40,656 bases of DNA from the NCBI RefSeq assembly GCF_000305495.1, contig NZ_AJTN02000225.1, positions 1 through 40,656 of the forward strand, given 5' to 3'. The position numbers and the translations under genes are program-made. Positions within the stretch are counted from its first letter, which is position 1; each line of letters begins with the position of its first letter. The notes under the pieces were generated by a model. The model was not told where the DNA came from and searched no databases. It saw only the letters and a list, made by a program, of their open reading frames with translations. Source of the DNA: Peribacillus psychrosaccharolyticus ATCC 23296. Its GTDB lineage: Bacteria > Bacillota > Bacilli > Bacillales > DSM-1321. This document shows positions 35,482 through 40,656 of this stretch, in pieces.

Positions 35482-35616
35482 GCTGTTGATTGCAGTGAAA
35501 GGCGTTTCGCTTTCCGCGGGCGGGCGGTGAGCCGCATCAATGCTTACGCTCCTGCGGGGTCTCACCTGTCCCGCTGTTCCCGCAGGAGTCTTCACGCCAT
35601 CACTCCAATCAACAGT
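35482..35616. repeat. GC-rich palindromic interspersed repeat (MITE- or REP-like)
   Basis: Terminal inverted repeats TGTTGATTGCAGTGA (35484) and, read from the other end, TGTTGATTGGAGTGA bound an about 135-base GC-rich element inside AT-rich DNA. Inside is a perfect 10-base hairpin CTCCTGCGGG / CCCGCAGGAG (35549-35588), and GCGG...CCGC at about 35525. I recall similar palindromes scattered in Bacillaceae intergenic regions. It has no ORF of its own. Confidence 0.7.
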
Positions 35617-35930
35617 CTTTCTAAATTTTTTTAGTCCGAAGTTCAAATGGAAACACGCGTTACCAAAGAGCAGATTTAGGAGGAAATCAATTCAAATCGG
35701 GGGAATTACGAAGAAAACTCTTTCCAATAAATCCGTTCGAACAGGATGAATTAAAATTATTAAGTAGAACATAAGTAATCCTGAAAGCAGATACAATGTT
35801 AAAGATGAAAAACAGTACTAATTAGAGACTTAGTTGACTTGATAAGCAGGGAAAATTTCATGAAATGTGTTAAAAATGACAAAAGAGGTACGGAATGAAC
35901 CATTTCGCACAGTCTTTTGTCTACAAACTG

Positions 35931-35963
35931 ACCGGACTCCTTTAAGGGGTCCGGTTTTTTTTG
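35931..35963 (+). terminator. Terminator-like hairpin upstream of spoIIIAA
   Basis: ACCGGAC / GTCCGGT stem followed by eight T's. It closely resembles (21 of 25 bases) the weaker hairpin directly after efp, so one may be the displaced original efp terminator. Confidence 0.75.
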
Positions 35964-36027
35964 TGTCTTTTGCTTTAGTTTCTCGTAAATTTATCACGGT
36001 TATTTACCCACAAGTGCCGAAAGCTTG

Positions 36028-36055
36028 TCATAAAGTAGCATAGGAGGCATACATT
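36028..36055 (+). promoter_or_regulatory. Sigma-E-type promoter of the spoIIIA operon
   Basis: CATACATT (36048-36055) matches the sigma-E -10 consensus CATACAnT fully; TCATAAA (36028-36034) fits KMATATT at 5 of 7 with a 13-base spacer. The operon is known to be sigma-E-dependent in the mother cell in B. subtilis. The ATG of spoIIIAA is 38 bases after the -10. Confidence 0.75.
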
Positions 36056-36093
36056 TTAACTAATGAATCATAGCAAATAGGAGGTTTCGTGGA

Positions 36094-37020
36094 ATGGAGA
36101 CGGTCATATCCTTTTTGCCCAAAAAACTTCAGGAGCAGTTTCGCAGAATTCCCGAAGCTTTAACAGCCCAAATTGAGGAGCTGCGCGTTCGAGTAGGACG
36201 ACCACTGGAAATCATGGTTGCAGGAGAGCCTGCATTTTTACCATATACGGCAGATTCTGAGGATGCCCAGCAGCTTCTTAATCACTTAAGTCATTTTTCC
36301 CTCTATACCGTTGAAGAGGAATTAAGACGAGGATATATAACAATCAGCGGGGGACATCGTGTAGGGCTGGCAGGGAAAGTGATTCTCGAAAATGGTCGTG
36401 TAAAAGCAATACGGGACATTTCTTCGTTCAATATCAGGATTGCCCGGCAGAAAATTGGAGCCGCCGAAAAGCTGATGCCAAGTTTGTATAGTAATGGCTG
36501 GCGTCACACAATGATTATTGGGGCGCCGCAGACGGGGAAAACAACGCTGCTTCGAGATATGGCTAGAATCATTTCAACAGGAAGCGAGTCGATGAACATT
36601 CCCCCAAAAAAGGTAGGGATAGTTGACGAGCGTTCTGAGATTGCTGGTTGTGTAAATGGTATTCCACAGCTTGAGTTTGGTCCCCGAGTGGATGTGCTCG
36701 ATGGGTGCCCAAAGGCTGAAGGGATGATGATGTTAATCCGTTCGATGTCTCCGGACGTCCTAGTGGCCGATGAAATTGGGCGGAATGAAGATGCAGATGC
36801 TGTATTGGAAGCAGTCAATTCAGGAATAACGATGCTGATTACTACACATGGACATTCATTAGCAGAAGTGAAGAAACGTCCCTTTATTGCGAAAATCCTC
36901 GATATGAACATTTTTGAGCGATTCGTCGAGTTAAACCGAGCAGAAGGCTCAAATCGGGTCTATCGAATTATAGATGGTCAGGGGCGAGTAGTAAATAAAG
37001 ACGAGGTGGGGAATAAGTGA
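36094..37020 (+). CDS. spoIIIAA: Stage III sporulation protein AA, secretion ATPase
   Basis: A 308-residue mother-cell ATPase of the SpoIIIA-SpoIIQ feeding channel, related to type II/IV secretion and pilus ATPases. Walker A is GAPQTGKTT (143-151); the DER motif at 178-180 and MMLIRSMSPDVLVADEIG contain the acidic Walker B-like residues. AGGAGG precedes the ATG. It is the first gene of the operon behind a sigma-E-type promoter, and overlaps spoIIIAB by 4 bases. Confidence 0.96.
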   Translation: METVISFLPKKLQEQFRRIPEALTAQIEELRVRVGRPLEIMVAGEPAFLPYTADSEDAQQLLNHLSHFSLYTVEEELRRGYITISGGHRVGLAGKVILENGRVKAIRDISSFNIRIARQKIGAAEKLMPSLYSNGWRHTMIIGAPQTGKTTLLRDMARIISTGSESMNIPPKKVGIVDERSEIAGCVNGIPQLEFGPRVDVLDGCPKAEGMMMLIRSMSPDVLVADEIGRNEDADAVLEAVNSGITMLITTHGHSLAEVKKRPFIAKILDMNIFERFVELNRAEGSNRVYRIIDGQGRVVNKDEVGNK

Positions 37021-37532
37021 TCAAATTGATTGGAGCAGCGATCATTATTCTCGCAACAACCTGGGCAGGTTTTGAGGCAGCGAAGCATCTTGCACTAAGG
37101 CCCAAACAGCTGCGTCAAATTAAACTTGCACTACAATCGTTAGAAGCTGAGATTATGTACGGACAAACCCCTCTGCAAGATGCAGCGAGAAAGCTATCCA
37201 AGCTAGTACCAATGCCTCTATCCCTATTTTTTGAATCCTTTTCGAGCCTTCTTTCTTCAGGTAATACCACGGTAAAACAAGCGTGGGAGGAAAGCTTGGA
37301 GCGAGTTTGGGGATTGATGGCTCTTAAACAGGGAGAGTTTGAAATTCTTGTACAGTTTGGTGAAACATTGGGACGCCATGATCGGCACCATCAGCAAAAA
37401 CAGATTTTACTTACTTTAACACATCTGGAACGGGAGGAAGCAGAAGCGATTGACCGACAGCTGAAGTATGAAAAGATGATGAAGAGCTTAGGGTTTTTAT
37501 CCGGTCTGTTATTGACTCTATTGCTGCTATAG
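37017..37532 (+). CDS. spoIIIAB: Stage III sporulation protein AB
   Basis: A 171-residue protein of the engulfment-channel complex, structurally related to GspF/T2SF-type platform proteins. A hydrophobic N-terminal helix (LIGAAIIILATTWAGFEAA), a soluble alpha-helical domain (LRPKQLRQIKLALQSLEAEI...) and a C-terminal helix (LGFLSGLLLTLLLL) are visible. It starts with GTG overlapping the spoIIIAA stop by 4 bases. Length equals that of B. subtilis. Confidence 0.94.
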   Translation: MIKLIGAAIIILATTWAGFEAAKHLALRPKQLRQIKLALQSLEAEIMYGQTPLQDAARKLSKLVPMPLSLFFESFSSLLSSGNTTVKQAWEESLERVWGLMALKQGEFEILVQFGETLGRHDRHHQQKQILLTLTHLEREEAEAIDRQLKYEKMMKSLGFLSGLLLTLLLL

Positions 37533-37544
37533 GGGGAGATTAGT

Positions 37545-37748
37545 ATGGGGATTGATGTTGATATCATCTTTAAAATAGCGGGTGTTGGGATTGTAGTGGC
37601 ATTCATTCATACCATTCTAGATCAAGTCGGTAAAAAGGAGTATGCCCAGTGGGTAACACTTTTTGGCTTTATCTATATTTTATTCATGGTAGCCTCTATT
37701 ATTGAAGATTTATTTCAGAAAATAAAATCAGTCTTTCTATTTCAGTAG
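37545..37748 (+). CDS. spoIIIAC: Stage III sporulation protein AC
   Basis: A 67-residue membrane protein with two helices (IIFKIAGVGIVVAFIHTIL and WVTLFGFIYILFMVASII) joined by a QVGKKEYAQ loop, as in the family. It is part of the membrane base of the SpoIIIA channel. A GGGGGAGA ribosome binding site lies seven bases before ATG. Confidence 0.93.
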   Translation: MGIDVDIIFKIAGVGIVVAFIHTILDQVGKKEYAQWVTLFGFIYILFMVASIIEDLFQKIKSVFLFQ

Positions 37749-37761
37749 GGAGGGATCGGCC

Positions 37762-38151
37762 ATTGAAATAATTAAAATTGCCGGAGTTGCCCTAATTGCT
37801 ACCTTTCTTGCCTTAATTCTAAAAGAACAGAAACCTAATTTTGCTTTTTTACTAGTTGTCTTTGTAGGGTGTTCCATCTTTCTGTTTTTAGCGGATAAAA
37901 TCTATGAAATTATAAAAATGCTTGAAAGCCTTGCAGTAAATGCTCATGTCAATATGATGTACATGGAAACGATTTTAAAGATTATCGGTATTGCTTATAT
38001 TGCAGAATTCGCCTCACAAATAACAAAAGATGCAGGTCAGGGATCAATCGCCTCTAAAATTGAGTTAAGCGGGAAAATCCTTATCCTCGCGATGGCCATT
38101 CCAATTTTGACGGTGATCATTGAAACAATTATTCAATTGATACCAAGTTAA
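37762..38151 (+). CDS. spoIIIAD: Stage III sporulation protein AD, apparently starting at ATT
   Basis: A 129-residue membrane protein of the SpoIIIA complex with four hydrophobic segments; ILKIIGIAYIAEFASQITKD and KIELSGKILILAMAIPILT are conserved. The homology begins at IEIIKIAGVALIATFLA, but the frame has no ATG, GTG or TTG before an internal Met at 37918, which would remove 52 residues and two helices. ATT at 37762 lies seven bases after AGGGAGGG, an ideal spacing, so I annotate it as the start. Two codons earlier, TCG stands where one change would give TTG-GCC-ATT (M-A-I). Automated annotation could miss or shorten this gene. Confidence 0.8.
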   Translation: MEIIKIAGVALIATFLALILKEQKPNFAFLLVVFVGCSIFLFLADKIYEIIKMLESLAVNAHVNMMYMETILKIIGIAYIAEFASQITKDAGQGSIASKIELSGKILILAMAIPILTVIIETIIQLIPS

Positions 38152-38173
38152 TTGCGTTTAATGGGGTGAAGAA

Positions 38174-39361
38174 ATGAAGCAATGGATCCTCTATGCATTC
38201 CTAGTGGTGCTTGTCCTCTTTTTTGTACAAGCCGACGTTGTAACAGCTGCTGAAAATGATGAAGAAACAATTACGGATGAACTGGTTCAGTCCCAAATAG
38301 AACGTATTGGTATAGAAGATATTACAAAGTTCTGGGATGATATTGTCACCGAATACGGCGGTTTTCTACCAGAAAGTCAAAAGGGAAGTTTCATGGATTT
38401 CGTCACGGGTGATAAACAATTTTCCTTTTCTGAATGGTTTAAGGGATTAGGAAAATTTGTTTTTCATGAGCTGCTGGTCAACGGAAAGCTGTTGGGATCG
38501 CTGATTTTGCTGACGATATTTAGTATGTTTCTACAATCACTGCAAAATGCCTTTGAGCAAAGTTCAATTAGTAAGGTTGCGTATTCAATCGTTTATATGG
38601 TGTTAATCATTCTAGCGCTCAACAGCTTTCATGTAGCCATTCAATATACGACGGAGACCATTGATAAGATGATTGCCTTTTTGATGGCCATGATTCCCTT
38701 GCTGTTAGCACTCGTTGCTTCTTCGGGTGGGATCATCTCAGCGGCTTTTTTCCATCCAGTACTGATTTTTTTGATGAATACGAGCGGTATTCTGATTCAA
38801 TACGTCGTCCTGCCAATGCTCTTTTTGTCAGCCATCCTTAATATTGTCAGTACACTTACTGAGCAGTATAAAGTAACCCAGCTTGCCCAGATGCTTCGGA
38901 ATTGGGCTATTGGTATTCTTGGCGCTTTCATGACTATTTTTTTGGGCGTGATTTCTGTTCAAGGATCAACCTCAGCAGTAGCGGATGGCATTACAATTAG
39001 AACGGCTAAGTTTGTGACAGGAAACTTTATACCCGTTATCGGAAGGATGTTTACAGATGCTACGGATACGGTTATTAGTGCCTCGGTCTTATTGAAAAAT
39101 ATGGTGGGGATGGCAGGTGTAGCAGTTCTGCTGTTAATCGTCGTTTTTCCAGCACTGAAGATTTTAACCCTCTCTCTCATTTATAAATTGTCAGCAAGCC
39201 TATTACAGCCCTTAGGAGGGGGGCCAGTCATCAAATGTCTTGATATCATCAGTAAGAGTATGATCTATATTTTTGCAGCGCTGGCTATCGTCTCACTGAT
39301 GTTTTTCCTTAGTGTGACGATCATTATTGCGGCTGGTAATATCACCTTAATGGTCAGATAG
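38174..39361 (+). CDS. spoIIIAE: Stage III sporulation protein AE
   Basis: A 395-residue polytopic protein of the SpoIIIA channel. A signal peptide (residues 1-26, ending VVTAA) leads to a soluble domain up to about residue 105, followed by some seven hydrophobic segments including LLGSLILLTIFSMFLQSLQNAF and LMFFLSVTIIIAAGN. The GGGGTGAA ribosome binding site is well placed. Length matches B. subtilis (399). Confidence 0.95.
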   Translation: MKQWILYAFLVVLVLFFVQADVVTAAENDEETITDELVQSQIERIGIEDITKFWDDIVTEYGGFLPESQKGSFMDFVTGDKQFSFSEWFKGLGKFVFHELLVNGKLLGSLILLTIFSMFLQSLQNAFEQSSISKVAYSIVYMVLIILALNSFHVAIQYTTETIDKMIAFLMAMIPLLLALVASSGGIISAAFFHPVLIFLMNTSGILIQYVVLPMLFLSAILNIVSTLTEQYKVTQLAQMLRNWAIGILGAFMTIFLGVISVQGSTSAVADGITIRTAKFVTGNFIPVIGRMFTDATDTVISASVLLKNMVGMAGVAVLLLIVVFPALKILTLSLIYKLSASLLQPLGGGPVIKCLDIISKSMIYIFAALAIVSLMFFLSVTIIIAAGNITLMVR

Positions 39362-39374
39362 GGGGAGAGCTTTT

Positions 39375-40004
39375 TTGGAATTTATAACGGGCTGGGTTAC
39401 GAATATTATCCTTTTTGTCCTTCTAGCAACGGTCATTGATATGCTGCTTCCAAGCTCAGCCATGCAAAAGTATGCCAAAATGACAATTGGTTTACTATTA
39501 ATCGCCGTTATTCTATCTCCAATTCTTGAATTGTTTAACAAAGATTTTGAAGGATTACTGACAGTAGTCACTAAAGATTTTCAAAATGGAGAAGGAAATA
39601 ATCTTGAAAATTTAACAGAAATAAAGAAAAAAGAAATACAAGCAGAGCAAGATGCATATATTTTAAAAAAAATGGCTGTCCTATTGAAGACAGGTGTCGA
39701 AGAGGAGTTGATAGATAAGTATCAAATGGAAATAGCAGAGATTGATATTAAAGGTGAGCAAAAGGGGCAGGCAAGGACACCAAAGGATCTCAATTTACAA
39801 AAAATTTCGCTTGTACTTGTTGATGCGAAAGAAAAGAATGAAGCGGTTGAAGCGGTAGCAAAAGTAGAAATAAATACAAAAAGACAAGTTGATCAATCCT
39901 CTGAAGCTGAAAGAGTAAAGGGATTTCTTGCAGACAAATGGTCGGTTGATGAGGAAATAATTGAAATAGCCGGGAAAAAGGGGGGCAATGTTGTTGAAAA
40001 ATGA
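39375..40004 (+). CDS. spoIIIAF: Stage III sporulation protein AF
   Basis: A 209-residue protein with two N-terminal transmembrane helices (WVTNIILFVLLATVIDMLL and MTIGLLLIAVILSPILELF) separated by PSSAMQKYAKM, the family hallmark, and a soluble ring-building domain in the intermembrane space. The start is TTG at 39375, seven bases after GGGGGAGA. It overlaps spoIIIAG by 17 bases. Confidence 0.94.
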   Translation: MEFITGWVTNIILFVLLATVIDMLLPSSAMQKYAKMTIGLLLIAVILSPILELFNKDFEGLLTVVTKDFQNGEGNNLENLTEIKKKEIQAEQDAYILKKMAVLLKTGVEEELIDKYQMEIAEIDIKGEQKGQARTPKDLNLQKISLVLVDAKEKNEAVEAVAKVEINTKRQVDQSSEAERVKGFLADKWSVDEEIIEIAGKKGGNVVEK

Positions 40005-40656
40005 TAAAGGCCCATTAGCATGGATAACCCGCCTTTTAAAGCCAAAAGAAGAGGAAAGCAAGGAAAAGAAACCGCCGATGTATCTGTATGCAGTGGTTGT
40101 CCTGCTCCTCGGAACCGGAATTATGATTGCAGGAAACGTTATTAATACCGACCCGCCCCCTTCAACGAATGATACTGCTGAATCAGTTTTTAACCAAAAT
40201 GAGACGGAGGAAGATGTGGAGGTGTTCGGCAAAAAGGGGAATACAGAGTTTAAAAATTCACGAGATTATGAGGTGTATTTGCAAAATGAAATGAAGGACG
40301 CTCTTGAATCGATTGCTGGAGTCGAGGATGTGAAGGTTGTAGTCTATGTCGAGGCATCAGAAAAAAATATCTATGAGAAAAACAAAACTACGCAAAGACA
40401 AGTAACAGATGAAACGGATCAAGAAGGTGGTAAACGCACTGTAGAAGATACCTCCGTGGATGAGCAGCTTGTTATCATCAAGAACAGCGATAAAGAAGGG
40501 CCGGTAATAGCTGAAACTAGAAAGCCTCAGGTGAGTGGTGTTTTGGTGGTAGCAAAAGGTGCTGACAACATTCAAATCAAAAAATGGATTATTGAAGCAG
40601 TGACACGTGCTTTGGATGTACCAAGCCATCGGGTTTCTGTTTTACCCAAAAAATAA
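39988..40656 (+). CDS. spoIIIAG: Stage III sporulation protein AG
   Basis: A 222-residue protein that forms the large ring of the mother cell-forespore channel. One transmembrane helix (MYLYAVVVLLLGTGIMIAG, about residues 31-49) precedes a linker and a ring-building domain related to EscJ/PrgK proteins (EMKDALESIAGVEDVKVVVYVE ... VSGVLVVAKGADN, each in separate blocks), with the insertion (KTTQRQVTDE...RTVEDTSVDE) that forms the beta-triangle cage in B. subtilis. The ATG has GGGGGG upstream; TTG at 39994 is an alternative. The stop codon is the last three bases of the window. Confidence 0.94.
   Translation: MLLKNDKGPLAWITRLLKPKEEESKEKKPPMYLYAVVVLLLGTGIMIAGNVINTDPPPSTNDTAESVFNQNETEEDVEVFGKKGNTEFKNSRDYEVYLQNEMKDALESIAGVEDVKVVVYVEASEKNIYEKNKTTQRQVTDETDQEGGKRTVEDTSVDEQLVIIKNSDKEGPVIAETRKPQVSGVLVVAKGADNIQIKKWIIEAVTRALDVPSHRVSVLPKK

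Larger units (their letters stand above)
35373..36093. other. Gene-free region with nested palindromic repeats between efp and spoIIIAA
   Basis: About 720 bases where B. subtilis has yqhV. It holds two related hairpins in the same direction (35389-35411 and 35931-35955), a perfect 17-base inverted repeat (35415-35457), a GC-rich palindromic element (35482-35616), a 45-codon protein-like fragment and the sigma-E-like promoter of spoIIIAA. No complete gene was recognised. Confidence 0.6.

Noticed and set aside
35540-35749. Plus-strand 69-codon frame
   Set aside because: It starts inside the palindromic GC-rich element and has no family resemblance.

Overview
The window is chromosomal DNA of an endospore-forming, low-GC Gram-positive bacterium of the Bacillaceae. 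The evidence is the spoIIIAA-AG operon, spore photoproduct lyase, YheC/YheD coat-associated proteins, the yqhL-lipM...yqhO-P-Q-R-aroQ-papA-efp gene order known from Bacillus subtilis, AGGAGG-type ribosome binding sites, and operators of CcpA, AraR and NrdR type. It is not B. subtilis: several canonical neighbours (gcvT, mntR, yqhV) are missing from their usual places and others stand there instead.

Layout. (1) 2-3549: end of a xanthine-dehydrogenase-type molybdenum hydroxylase operon (Mo subunit cut by the window edge, FAD subunit, 2Fe-2S subunit), then an unrecognised duplicated hydrophobic protein and a doubtful small ORF running into a terminator. (2) 3966-10123: a sugar-uptake locus with an AraR-type regulator (frameshifted), a ChvE/XylF-type lipoprotein, a double-ATPase XylG-type protein, a permease and an aldo/keto reductase. 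AraR-like boxes and a cre site lie upstream. (3) 10552-12947: cytidine deaminase, a frameshifted NupC nucleoside transporter and an AmiS/UreI-family channel. (4) 13229-14946: a cre-preceded zinc alcohol dehydrogenase and a small protein with two tandem ribbon-helix-helix-like repeats. (5) 15578-19641: a spore-related cassette, YheC-type ATP-grasp, a divergent MurF-like ligase on the minus strand, and YheD-type ATP-grasp. (6) 19742-23604: manganese catalase (minus strand) back-to-back with gcvPA-gcvPB, without gcvT or a glycine riboswitch. (7) 23672-35372: HAD phosphatase, yqhL, lipM, nrdJ with paired NrdR-like boxes, splB, yqhO, yqhP, yqhQ, yqhR, aroQ, papA, efp. (8) 35373-36093: a 721-base gene-free region of nested palindromes. 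(9) 36094-40656: spoIIIAA to spoIIIAG, ending exactly at the spoIIIAG stop.

How the genes fit together. The sugar cluster would import an aldose, probably L-arabinose-like, under AraR and CcpA control, but no arabinose catabolic enzymes are present here. cdd and nupC form a nucleoside-salvage pair with a cre site. YheC, the Mur ligase and YheD combine the two amide-ligase folds (ATP-grasp and Mur ligase) that are fused in cyanophycin synthetase. In a spore former this suggests an uncharacterised amide-bond-forming system for the spore surface; this is the most speculative and most interesting point of the window. Two genes (araR, nupC) carry single-base frameshifts next to or in A-runs, so sequencing error must be excluded before calling them dead.

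No tRNA, rRNA, CRISPR array, transposase or phage gene was recognised.
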